The position numbers were made by a program, and so were the translations under genes. The notes below the pieces were generated by a model, which made no database searches, had not been told where the DNA came from, and worked only from the letters and a program-made list of their open reading frames with translations. Positions 25,870-37,400 of a stretch of 60,000 nt of DNA are shown here, piece after piece. The DNA comes from Acanthaster planci (taxonomy: Eukaryota > Echinodermata > Asteroidea > Valvatida > Acanthasteridae): contig NW_019091361.1 in the NCBI RefSeq assembly GCF_001949145.1, positions 1,778,866 through 1,838,865 of the forward strand, given 5' to 3'. Numbering within the stretch: the stretch's first letter is position 1; every line of letters begins with the position of its first letter.

Positions 25870-26269
25870 GTCGAGCTTCCAATTCATCAACCTAGAGTGA
25901 GAGTTAACAGAGATAAGCCTGTTTAGAGTCTAGTATCATTCTATATGGGCAGATACATCATATTCTTGTAGGCCTACTGTATTGACCTATTTTTTACTTA
26001 AGGAAAGAGGTTATGTACAATGCACATTGTATTTGTAGGTACTGAACCATCCTAATGATTGATATAAACGAGTGCTTCAAGTAAAAAACATACAGGCCCC
26101 AAATCCAATATTCAATCCACGTTCAGAGTTTTTCATCTATGAAAATAACAGCATGACTTCACATTGTCTAAATACTAAACTTTTTAACCAGACCAGAAAA
26201 ATGCATGTAGTGCAGTTGCTGTGATGCAAAAAAATCAATAGTGCGCATTTTGCTGACCCAGCATTCCCA

Positions 26270-26600
26270 AACTTTCACCAGGAGAGCGAACCGAAGCTGC
26301 TCATGAATGTTCCCTGGGAGGAAGCTGTAGGCTGGATCCACTTAACGGCCTTCTCCATCTCAGAGGCCTGAGCACAACACAGTTTTATTTCTTTACACTG
26401 GGCATAAAATACACTTGACAGTCCCCGAGCGGTTATTGATCGGTCAGCCGCTAATATGAGCGAAACTTAAGAGAAAATGAGGCAGAGGCGAGTAGAACGA
26501 GAGACAAGAAACTGTATAGAGAGAAGCACGAGGGCTCGGGATTGTCTTGCAGTGACTGACCGATGAGTATCTGAGTCATCATAGCCCATTGTGTTGCATT
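26270..26600. promoter_or_regulatory. CpG-retaining pocket with AP-1 site
   Basis: Several CpGs cluster here, including ccccgagcggttattgatcgg and gccgctaatatgagcg, inside an otherwise depleted block. TGAGTCA, the AP-1 consensus, is at 26572-26578, and TTATTGAT/TAAT words are present. Open frames cross the block without a recognisable product. I read it as a candidate enhancer. Confidence 0.3.
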
Positions 26601-27011
26601 GTTAATGAGGTCAGATGCAATGTATATAACAACTTGAAAATAGCCTCTGACATGAATGTGAAGGAATAGGGATGATGTATGTTTGAAGGCTTGACATTTT
26701 CTGTAACTTACATGTAGTATACAGTGCAAAGTGCATAACACAATCCTGACTCTTTATTGAATGTTATTGTGTGCATGTTTCTATACGAACAAAACAGGTT
26801 TCTTTATATTGGAGAAGAATATTTAAAAACAGTGAGGCTTGCATAAGGCTTGGTCCATATGCAATCAACATTATGATGTGTGCCATCAGCAGTGCAAGAT
26901 ACACTACTGTCATCAGATAGGAAGAGCACTATTGTAGAGCAAACTCTGAAGTCCAAACTTTCTTGAATTCATTTATTTTTCTTTGCTTCTCCGACAACAC
27001 GGTTCTGCTTT

Positions 27012-27041
27012 TATAACAAGGTAATTGTTAACCTTGTTATA
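27012..27041. repeat. Perfect 11-bp hairpin
   Basis: TATAACAAGGT and ACCTTGTTATA pair exactly around an 8-base loop. Confidence 0.6.
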
Positions 27042-28257
27042 TGTTCAAATGATGGTTGAGGTCAATATGTTGAATTTGCATCCCTTGATATTCTGAAGTC
27101 CCTGCAGGGACTGGACAGTAATGGTTTTAGGAGTCCTGGATATTTTGTGGCAGAAGGGGTGGGAAAGTCTAGTGATCAGTATTTTAAAACCATATACAGG
27201 CTGAACCAGTAGCCTCTTTGTTCACCAGCCTTTTACCTTCACGATGTAGGAATCAGTTAAAGATTTCTTGCTGTCCTTCTCGAACCTTGTTTATTATACC
27301 TACATGTAGCTCTATTCACTGTTGGGTATGGTCGCCATGGCTGTTGTGTGTGTGGGCGTGCTAAGTTGTTGGAAAACCTGTTGCACAGAACAACAGGTAC
27401 TGCAAAGATCTGGCAGGTTGACCTAAATAACCCAGACAAAATTTTTAGCAAGGGGGTTGCAGGGTTCACTGAAACTAGTCTTCACCTTTCAGCACAAGAT
27501 TAGCGCCTCAGAGCATCTGAAACAAATGAGGAAATGGGAGCTGGATGAGGAGCCTTCACTGATGACAAGGGCAGAGTGACTCATGGGAGGGCCAGTGGGG
27601 CCTGTGCGTGCTCTGGCTGGGATTTGGCCTGTCCTACATTTCCCTATGGCATTACGGGAGCGTTCTTTGATTAAAAATGCTTACAGTGCAAGTTAACTCA
27701 TCTTGGCAAATACCAATTTCCTTTTTGTTTTTAGGTATAAGTCTATTATGGTGAAGTCAAAGCAGTCTCTCCTCGGCATTGAGCATATTCTGTGCTTCAG
27801 TTTTCAAGAGTTTCTTGTCAGTATTAAATTTGAAGGGTTGAAGTGGTTTTTTTGTTAGAAGTTGTTAACATGTTCAGTAAGAGTGGAAATGATTTCAAGG
27901 TCCCACTGGTTTTGGGCCACTCACTGCCATGTCCAAGCTTAAGCATTTCAACCAACAAGCTGCCGATAGACTGACAAATTGACCGATAAATTGCGTGTGA
28001 TCTGTGCATGCCAGTCCTTAGCAACCATTCTCCTGTCATTACTGTGCTGCTCTATTGCAGTTTGCCATGCTTTCCTGAATCAGTACTCTGGTGTGACAAA
28101 CTCAAATAAGAGAGGAGTGAACAACATTTCCGCACTGAGGGGTAGATCCGCACTTTTCCCCTTTTGGAGTTTTAGATTAAACTGTATAGGGTGTCTTTAT
28201 AAAGAAAAGGAAACCAAGATTAATTAATCTGTTTCTTAAATATGACTGATCATTTTA

Positions 28258-28328
28258 GTTAATGGTAAGCATGATCTGTTTCAATATGATGCCCTCTTTC
28301 GTATAAGACCAAGAAATCTAAATTTCTG
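28258..28328 (+). repeat. Solo arm related to the 28659 hairpin element
   Basis: This 71-bp segment starts gttaatggtaagcatgat and ends accaagaaatctaaatttctg. It aligns along its length with one arm of the hairpin element at 28659-28808. The second arm is missing, although a short local palindrome persists at 28301-28337. It is a decayed, truncated copy or the source of a local rearrangement. Confidence 0.55.
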
Positions 28329-28658
28329 TCTTATGACTGAGCACATAGTAGTTTAATGGACCATGTCAGAAATGGTTTGCACCAGATACATGACAACTTT
28401 GTACAGCGTGAAGTGTTATGAACACTACCCAAATCATTAATTCAAAGAAAACCTAAGATAGGGGTTTATTCTTGCCACAACCTGAGCCCCATGTCCTTCA
28501 ACATACCCCCCTTTCTTTCAACGCAAGTGTCAGCCCTTGTTCTTATCTCTTTTAAATGGGTATCATGCATTATGATTTTGGAGATTCAGACAAACATTAC
28601 GCAATTCCTGCAAAACAGCCATCTCTGGACAGTACGAATTCAACACCCAAACAAAAAA

Positions 28659-28808
28659 TTTTGGTTAATGGTAACCACCTTTACATCATGATATCCTCTC
28701 TTGTATGACACCAAGAAATCTGAATTTCTGAAACAGCTGAAATTTAGATTTCTTGGTGTCATACAAAAGAGGCCATCATAATTAAATGGTGGTTACCATT
28801 AACCAAAA
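28659..28808. mobile_element. 150-bp near-continuous hairpin (MITE)
   Basis: The left arm is 28659-28730, the loop 28731-28736 and the right arm 28737-28808. The arms match at 63 of 72 positions, and the outer 21 bp (TTTTGGTTAATGG onward) are identical. The loop is only 6 bases, so the whole element is essentially one stem. It has no coding capacity. It is typical of snap-back MITEs, which can give rise to small RNAs when transcribed. Confidence 0.8.
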
Positions 28809-31800
28809 TAATTTGTCACATTCAACAAACAAGCAAATTTATCTCGGTTTCCTTTTTTATGGCACATTCACTCCTTTTGTCTTCCTACACTAGATGAATT
28901 TATTGTCCATAGAACTTGCCTGAGCTTCAACTCTTTCTGTCCATTTACGTTTATGTCAAGTTTGATCTGGATTGGTTCTTTGCAGTTGGCAACTCTGTGT
29001 GTTTAATTCAGCTGAATTGTTTTGGACATATGTACTGTTTCCTTTTGGGCTCATTTTTCAGTATTTGATTGATTGTTACATCTAGAATGAGACTTTCGGT
29101 CAACCCTGATGACAGTTGCATCCGTTAAAAAAGAAATGTAGGCAATATATTGGATTTCTGAAAGGCTGCTGCTTGAAAGTAAAATGCAGTCAGTAAATTA
29201 ATGTTCTAGAACCAGTGAAATTTTCTCATCTGTTAAATCTCTTGAACAGTCCCAATTAAATTAAACATCCGTTGATAGTTACAAAGTAGTATACATCTAC
29301 CTCCGGTATTCTTGTTTGGATGTTCAATATTTCATTTATTTTCTGGTAGTGTGGAGCTACGTAAATGTGTCAGAGAACATCAGACAATCACATGCTTACT
29401 GTATTAAACTTTACTTGGAATTTTCCCATTCTTGATTATCTAAAAGCCTTTTTAGCCATTTTGACTATCAAGGCTAGTTCCCAACTCCGACCCTACTTCT
29501 TTCCATCAGTCCCCGGAAGAGAAACATTGTCTCCTTATATCTCTTCTGACAGGTGAATGCTCACTGCACAGAATCTTCAGCTGTCTCCTTCAGCACTTTG
29601 CTTCAAAGACAATGAAATTAACCAAAGAGGGAGGACCGGGCCTATCACCCAGTAGCAATCATTTACTCTTCAACCCTCACTCACTTGTTGAAAACAACCG
29701 CTTTCCTCTCTCAGTGGACATTACCAATGCAATCAGGTCTTGATCGAGGGTCCTGGATTCTATTAGCTCACCAGTGCATGTCGTCACACTATTGGTTATT
29801 CCGCAGGAACTGGAACAGAAGATTCTGTCCGGGCGAGGCCGGCATACATTGAATTACAAGTGAAATTGAGCGATGTTGTTCAAAAGCCGTACCACCGGCT
29901 CCAACGACACTTCAGGTTAGGCAGAAAATGAAATTTGGGATCAGTTATGGCTCTCCAGTGGTGCACAGATGTATTCGGGATGTTATTTGTACCCGTTAAA
30001 AAACAACTTACCTTGTTCCCAGAACGGATGTGTCCCATGGATATTTATATGACCTGCTTTTCTTTTTCCTGCTTTTGGCAAGACAGATACTATGCCATGG
30101 AATTGTCAGAGAAGTGGGCCAAGGGATCTGAGTGTGAAACAAGCACTCAGGCATGCATTACTTCCAACCAATAAGCACAAGGCTGTCTCCAATCTGATCA
30201 TTCAAGTACTGTACATGTACATAGTAGTATGCCAAGTTAGTGTGGTTTGTCAAGGCAGGAGAGTGTACACATACCCTGTTACATCCGAAACTTCTAAAAA
30301 CTGTTCTGGTGATTACAATAATAATAATTCATGTACAAAGCTAAATTGAAAATCGATCTCACATTTCTATTTTCTTAATGATATTCCAACTCTTTGTGTT
30401 CAACCTTAATATCTTCTTTCTCATCTGTAGTGTTCAAGTAACCCTTCCACAACTTGCCAGAACATGGTTCAGCTCACTGTAGCAGTGAATCTATGTAAGG
30501 TGTGAAGTACCTAAGTTTATGCCCACATAACTCATGCATGTTGGGATATATTCCCAAGGTATAAATCCTCCAGCCACCTCACAAATTATTTTATGGCTCC
30601 CTGGGGTACAATCACTCTCAATCGATTTAACATTCTGCATGAAGATGTTTGAAAGGTTCCAGTAGCCTGGCTCTTCTCTCAAACCATGCCAGAACATCAG
30701 AAGCGCTAAGGGTTACTCCCTTCACTTCTTTTATCTTCATCTTCTCCAACACAGGTTTTCTGGAAATAACCTAGACAGCCCAAATGTGCTGAGCACAAAT
30801 CAAACCAAATTTTCCCAGGACTTGTAAATCATTCTTCATATTTCAGTCTCCAGGACTGGAATGTGCCTTTGGACAATGAGGTCTTTGAAAAGAAACAATA
30901 CTATATTGATAGACATTCACATTGGTGTAGCCTACAGTGCTAAACTGAATTAGCTACCCAAAAATTGTTTTAGTTATTTTGAACATTATTTACATGTACT
31001 AGTAGTCATAAATATATCAGGTACTGCTTGTAGGACTGTTCTGTACTGAATTGCCTGTTACATACTTAAGAAGTAAGGTCATAAAATACATCTTGAAACT
31101 TGTTTTCACGGTTTTGTGCTTTTTACGTTTTTATCACTCATAATTGTAACTGATATCTCCTTTTCAGCAGAACAGGTTGTAACTCTTCGTTAATGTCCTA
31201 AAAGCTTGTTTTTGTTTTTTTTCCTATTGAAGCATGTTTCAGCCCACTTGGCTGTCAGGACTGATAACATTTCATCATGGTTCCTACTCCAGGGTAAAGC
31301 ACATAGGGAGATGAGTAGATACAACTGCGGGGACATGCTAGTCCCTCTGATCCATTAACCCACTTTTCTACTAGTCTTGAACTTTTTTTTCTTTTACTTT
31401 GTTTCACTTAGTGTGACCCCCTTGTTTATGCAGTGCCCGTTTCCAAGGATTTGTCAGGTGCAAGTTTATAGCTGCATATTACAGCAGGTTCAAGCAAGAA
31501 CCATGTTAAATAAGTGGTTGAGCTGTAACGTAATAATGTGCATCTCAGGCTGCTGCCAAAAGCTTTAGGAATGAACTAGTAAATTGATCAAATGTTCATT
31601 TCCAAAAAAAAATTCATTGCAGTGCATTGCAATATGCCAGGGATGCAGCCAACCTACATTGGCAGCTTCTAAGTCAGTGGTTATCAATTAACCTTCTTGT
31701 ATCTGACTGGGGTTCATCAAAGGTCTGTGGTCAAACTTTGATTACCCTCAAGAGCTGATCATGAATGTGTGATCCATGGTTTGAGTGAGTTTGACAATTT

Positions 31801-33346
31801 CATCAATTTAATGTGTTCTGTATTTGCTCAGGGTTTCATACATGTACTCTCATTAAAAAACACCACACAAAGTTCTTAAGCCAAAACTTTACAGTTCTTT
31901 TTGTATAAAACAGTTCTTCCACTCTTTGTGTGACTCAGAACTTAACTTCATTTGAAATGCTAACAAACAAGAATGTGCCATCCCAGATGGTGATGGGACA
32001 CTTTATTTTGGGGGGGAGTACAACCGAGACGAGTGAAAATCAACTAAGGGCATGCAGAAAGCTCACATATTTTAAGATTAGGGTAAATACATGTATGTTC
32101 CAAATTTCATCCTTGCTTGATAAATATTCATCTGGGAGGTAATGTAACTCACTAATTTGATCTTACTTTGTCAGTGATTTTCCCCAACATCTATGCTGAC
32201 TATTTACACTCACATCAGCTCACTTCTGCCAAAAGCTTGATCAGATTTAAGCAACAAGTTATTTAGAATGTCACAGCGTGCAGAGTCAACATGAAGTTAA
32301 TGATTCTTAACTTTAATATCAGTATCAGTAAGTTATTAGTTCACAAGTCACTGCTATATGATGGGTTAAGAGTCAGTGTAGCAGTTTAGCAGGCAATATT
32401 TGCTGTAAGTAGCACAAATTCACACTTGTTTTCACAAATACTTCCGTTATCAGTATCGAAATCAAATTAACATTTACTTAGAGGTGTGAAAGACTACCAC
32501 TTTGGTTTTGTCCTTGTGTTTGAATTGTGTATTCCAAAATATTCCCCAAAGGCAGACTTTGTACTTTATTGTAGAGGAACAGTGTTGTTTGGCTTATTTA
32601 CTGTTTGGCTCAGTAGGAGCAGTGTAAAAAGGGTCCAGAGACATTTTTGAGTGAAAGAGGCAACAAAGTGTGCAGAGTCATTGTCTTCTCAAACTTTTTA
32701 TCTTTCAATTTTCTTTGACAGTATAGGCCCAACTCTGTAAGAATACGTATCACAAAATTTTTTAACAATATATCTTTTCAAATTTGCCGTCAAGCCTTAG
32801 TTTGTGTTTGTTGCATCTGTTTCATGTTACATTTAATTGACCATTGGAGGAAAGTTGGTATTTACCATTTTTTTATTAAGAAAGAAATTTGAAATCTGAA
32901 ATGGACTCTATTTCCCCATGTAATGTATACATGATACTTACCAAGTGGACTGTATTTTCGGTGTAATTTGATATGAAGACCACTTTGTTTAATGGTACAT
33001 GGTACCACTGAATATTTCATTTTCTACAGGGAGCTGCAGTTGAGGATATATCAGTTACAGGCTTTGCCCTCTGTAACCTTGTACTGTATTAAAACCTTCA
33101 CTGAGTGCCTCTGAAATACTTGTGTGGAAAGAAAAACAGAGACTTCCTGAGCAGGATTCAGGCCCAGTACCCCATGTCCGGCAATAATCTTGTCCAAGGT
33201 AGTATTTGCCGGTGGGTATCTTCTGAGGTTTGATCAGACTACCAACATATTGGCCCATGTAGACCCACAACAGAGCCTAATTAGTAATAATTCAGAGTTC
33301 TCAATAAAACTTTGACATGGCTCATATGCACATTTTGGGTCTAACC
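28809..33346. other. Gene-free stretch with a CpG pocket
   Basis: It contains the CpG pocket at 29490-29925. A consensus minus-strand GTAAGT donor (complement of 30006-30011) is preceded by a 48-codon open frame, but I recognise no product. The rest is AT-rich with no supported gene. Confidence 0.4.
29490..29925. promoter_or_regulatory. CpG-retaining pocket with inverted CCAAT boxes
   Basis: CpGs are clustered, as at ggtcttgatcgaggg, gtccgggcgaggccgg and ccgtaccaccggctcc. CCAAT at 29724-29728 and its inverse ATTGG at 29791-29795 face each other about 65 bp apart. The sequence looks complex and non-repetitive. It could be a regulatory element or an internal promoter; neither is shown. Confidence 0.3.
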
Positions 33347-33362
33347 AGTTCAAGACAGTTCA
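33347..33362 (+). promoter_or_regulatory. DR4-type nuclear-receptor-like repeat
   Basis: AGTTCA AGAC AGTTCA is a direct repeat of a nuclear-receptor half-site variant with 4-base spacing. Both half-sites deviate from AGGTCA at the same position. Weak support. Confidence 0.2.
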
Positions 33363-36300
33363 AGGGTTACTTCAATTGTTGCAAATGTGAACAGAACAAA
33401 GCTGCCAGATAAGATATTGATTTTACTTGAAAATGAAAGATACAGTGAATAAAAGTGCTTTTTTCACTCATCGCAGGCAATTTTCCCAGATTTGGCTTGT
33501 CGTGTTAACTTGAATTAGTACTACTCGCAAATCATTTTATGGGATGCCATGAGGGTGTGAAACAAGAGAAACAGGTTAAATTGTGGTATGAATTTATCTC
33601 TTTCTCTGCAGTGTAATATTAATTTAGTGCAAGGGCTGTGACAGAAAGTAGCACTGAAATTCATGAGAAAGGGTTTTTAAGTGTTGTTAAAGCCAACTTG
33701 AGAGTAACGCATGATTTTATTAAGCTAGCACGTTAAAAATGTTCCTGCGTTCTAGTTTGCGTCATATGATAATGGAGCACTTTTAAAAATGGACATCTCC
33801 TTTAATGTTACCGTATAGGATTTGGAGATTTATCACAATTCATTTTCTGTTTCCTCCTTGTTTGTCACCAGAGGATCTCACCTGGCAAAACACTGGGGTG
33901 TTAGAATAAATCAGCTAATAATGTTGTAGGTGGTGATAAGGCAACAAAAAAAAAGCCCTCCCTTATCTGGCTGTGACAACAAGACTGAGTGTTATAGGAA
34001 CACCTGGCTTTCAGGTTTAAAGGTCTGGTACCTGGCTGTGGAGGTGTGTTCCACAAAACTGTGTTGAAGGTTATCATTTATGTTTTGTCTGGATTTGAAG
34101 CAGTAAACCTAAAATCATCAATCTCATTTCCTGCTTATTTCATGAATATCCGTAATGTTCTACTGCCCCCATGAGTTTTCTTTCTAAAGCTTGTCATATT
34201 TGAAAAAAATGTGAGCGTGCATGGGCTGTAAGACAAAAAGCAATAAATCTTTTTTAATCTGTAGGCTTAAAAAAATTAGAGGGCATATCTCTGATATGTA
34301 AATCGCAGAATAATAACACCTGTGTGTTGATTCAGATGATTAACATTACAGCCTTTATTTACACAGTGTATCCTTGTTATATTTTTCGTATCTTTTCCAT
34401 GATTTCAGTAATTCAGATAAATGTACCACGGATGACCAAATAACATTGTTTAAAAATAATACTGCTGTCGTGAATGGTCCCCTTTTTGTTTTTCAGTTTA
34501 CTTAATACTGATGCTTGACATTGCTGCAATATAGTTGCATAAAAATCGAACAAACATCTATGTATTCCTGTGGTATGTAGAAGGTACCTGATGTAATAGT
34601 GCTTTTGTTCAAATTGACTGAATGACAGATGTAGATCACACTTATCTTTTTAACAGCTATTATTTTACATGAAATCTGATTATGGTACTGAGATGGGATT
34701 TAGATCAAAATTATCTTCATAATCCTATCAGGTGTCTTCATCTCATGACCCCTGCTCATTTGACCCATGTGAAAATTTCTTGCATCTTGTACCCTGAGGG
34801 ATTGTGCAGCCATTAATGCTAATTTATGCTCATCAGTCACCCCCTATCTGCCCACACAGCACAGCTTCTCATTTGGTGCAGTGCAGAAAACAATTTATGA
34901 TTGCAAATAATCCTGCTTATGGATACACACACACCCAACAATCCAGTTAGCCTAACTCAAAACCTTCTGTCTGTAATTATCCTCAAAATGTTGACTGTTG
35001 TATGTACACCAGACATCTGTATGGGCCTATAGCATTTGGCCATACGGAGTGGAAGTGGAGGTCACAGAGTGTTGGGACCAGTGTCAACCTAATTTGTCAC
35101 AATGGTTACTTTCTGACAGCCATGCATGCTGGCAGAAAATTAATTCTTTTTTCATGATTCATTGTGCAACAGGATCTGACCATCATTCTCGTCACGTCTG
35201 GTCAAAAATTAACACATTTTCATTCCACTGCAAACATGATTGCGGATTGTGTTTGCACAATGTTGATACATTCCAGACACCTAGACATTATGTTTGTGCT
35301 CCTCAGTTCCAAAGGTTTTCATCTACATGTACATGTACTTTCCGACTCACAAGCCCTCCATTCCTCAAGGAGTGTCTGAATATGTTGCTAAAAGAAGAGT
35401 AGAAATGTAGACATTTCAAGTAACATATCCCATCAAATATAACAACATGTATCAAATGTTTACAAGACTTGTCAGTTGAGTCACATTTTTGTCGATTAGA
35501 ACTGAACATCTGCCTGAATGGACAATGGTTTGTAATTCTGGAGATCAATCTTTTTATGTGTGTGCGTGTGGTCTGTACGACTGAGAGTTAAGCATCCTTT
35601 CAGCACCTCTGTACTCCCCCCTTCCGCAGACATTTCCTTCTGACCCAGATTGCTGTCTGAGGTTCGTAGCACTTTCATTGTCCCATCTTCTTTCTCCCCT
35701 GCAGTCTTACATTTCAACTTCCTGGGCAATAATCATCTTTTCGCCCTGTTGGTTCCCACTCAATTTTACGCTTGAAAACAAATCTGTCCGTATCTGTGAT
35801 GAATTGATGCGGTTGCCATTGACGACCGGCCCAGGCTGAACAAAAAAAATTGAGCCGGTAAAGCCTGATTTTCTTAAGGTCAGCAGATAGCGGGATCAAT
35901 AAAAGGAGTCCTTATTTATTTCTTGGGGTCCAAGGGGGGATTTGCCAACAGCTAGGAGTGCTCGGAAATTTCTGTCACAAGCAAAAAAACAGGAACCCGG
36001 GGTTTTCTAGTGACTGCTTATGATGTGTGCATGTTGCTTGTAGGGTTGTTTTGATGCTTTGAATATCACGGCCTAACATTAAGTTTTACAAAATTCCTTA
36101 ACTTGGAGAAAGATTTACCAATTCCGAGAGAACTAGCTAAGACCCAATGAAGTGGTTTGCTTACAGTGATAGAGACAGAATATGCATTCAAAGTGGCTGT
36201 GTTATCTGTCCTCTGTTGAAGCATGTTCTATGGCTCTATCCCTTGCATGCACATCTGTTTATCCACTACAAAGATACCTTGAGATCAAAACATATAAAGT

Positions 36301-36459
36301 CCGTTAATTAATGATGATTCATGTTAATTGAAGATAGTTGTGGAGGTTTGAAAAAATAAATTTGAACTCACACCAAATCAAAAGAGAGCAAAAAGACAGA
36401 AAAGTGGTGGAGTGCATAGTGATGACACCTGACATTACGGTTAACAGACATGCATTTTA
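33363..36459. other. Gene-free stretch
   Basis: A homeodomain-like TAAT cluster lies at 34810-34828 (cattaatgctaatttatgc). A CpG-retaining segment lies at 35730-35950. Nothing coding is supported; plus-strand frames near 35000-35400 overlap in two registers without a motif. Confidence 0.4.
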
Positions 36460-36480
36460 GGGTGGGGTTTTGGGGAGGGG
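36460..36480 (+). other. G-quadruplex motif
   Basis: GGG-T-GGGG-TTTT-GGGG-A-GGGG gives four runs with loops of 1, 4 and 1 bases. It lies just left of the CpG composition change. Confidence 0.6.
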
Positions 36481-36821
36481 TTGGTAACTGTTATAATTAT
36501 ATCTAGATTTATTAGTTGGGGAGTTTATTTTATCAGTGGAAGATGGATGATGGTAAATCCTTTCCCTAATGGGTCGTATACCTTTTTAATTAGAACAGCT
36601 TTGAAAGTAGAACCTCTGCAGGTGGAAACGGCCCTTTACCAGTTACAACTTTTAATAGTAGGTGCAAAGTAAGCAAGCACGTGTTTGTTTCATGTGGATA
36701 CATGTACATCTGACTTTGCCATTGCAAGTCCCTCCATTTTCGCAGAGTCAGCCAAGTAGCCTGCTCCAATCAGCCTGCACAAACATCCAATTTGCAAGGA
36801 GCAACTGCAGGCTCCCATCCT

Positions 36822-36835
36822 GTTACCATGGCTAC
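36822..36835 (+). promoter_or_regulatory. RFX X-box-like site
   Basis: GTTACCATGGCTAC matches the RFX inverted-repeat consensus (GTNRCC-N-RGYAAC) except for one T in the right half. It is a single near-match and may be chance. Confidence 0.2.
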
Positions 36836-37139
36836 TGACCCTTGGCAGGTGGTCTCATTGCCATGTCCAGTAGGTGAGCTTTGGTTGTGTGGGCTATGCA
36901 ATGCACACAGGTGCATTAACATATGAACTGTAAAAGGGTCAAGACTTTTTTGAAGAACCCCATTCTTGCATTGTGATTTTAAACTTCTGATTGTATTTAG
37001 TGTGGGAACAATTTAATTTGAGACATTCCTTTCCTTTAAAAGAGGAATGAAACCAAACATTTCTTCTAGATAAATCCAGATGAGTTTTTTCCTCTCAGTT
37101 TTATGTTTGCCTAAAGCACTGTGGCTTTTGTCATGTAAC

Positions 37140-37400
37140 AGTTATTCAGTGTCTCAGTGTTAAACAGCCCCGTCACCCCCCGTGGGGGCCATTGGATTTT
37201 ATTGCCTACAACATCGTAGTATTGATGCCTGCCATCACCTTCATCAAAAGGTGTTACCGGAATCTGACAAATTACAAAACTGTCTGTGTCTCATGACCTC
37301 ATCGGTGGTCATGTGACAAGGAAAATAAACCACCCTCACAGGTGTTTGGGTGCACACATCAACTACGCTTGCACAACAAACACAGTGGTGTATTTTATGG
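37140..37400. promoter_or_regulatory. Candidate regulatory element at the CpG boundary
   Basis: Two nested dyads occur here. CACCTT/AAGGTG is at 37236-37253, and CATGACC/GGTCATG is at 37292-37313, the latter an everted pair of nuclear-receptor-like half-sites. An inverted CCAAT (ccattgg) lies at about 37189-37195. The segment is complex, non-repetitive and free of long frames. Its position at the methylation-like boundary makes a promoter-proximal or insulator role plausible but unproven. Confidence 0.3.

Larger units (their letters stand above)
25870..28257. other. Gene-free stretch with a CpG pocket
   Basis: It contains the CpG pocket at 26270-26600, the hairpin at 27012-27041 and an AP-1-type TGACTCA at 27577-27583. 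The last lies in a conserved-looking non-coding segment at 27490-27660. No gene is seen. Confidence 0.4.
1..37200. other. CpG-depleted non-coding block (possible methylated gene body)
   Basis: CpG is rare throughout this block. Hand counts give about 5 per kb at 11341-11940, 13 per kb at 33301-33900 and 8 per kb at 36601-37200, against about 40 expected from the base composition. TG and CA are correspondingly common. T exceeds A on the plus strand in many lines, with T runs of 10-11 at 2572-2581, 5964-5973 and 10850-10860. In invertebrates with mosaic methylation, such depletion normally marks a germline-methylated transcription unit, so long introns of a gene are the natural reading. The strand is uncertain, although the T excess and the pyrimidine-rich acceptor-like sites favour plus. 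No exon is proven. Confidence 0.6.

Noticed and set aside
30012-30160. Minus-strand exon before a consensus GTAAGT donor
   Set aside because: The donor is good and a 48-codon frame is open, but no convincing acceptor bounds it, and most splice-like signals nearby favour the plus strand.
33398-33408. miR-22-like AAGCTGCCAG
   Set aside because: Ten-base match only and no hairpin.
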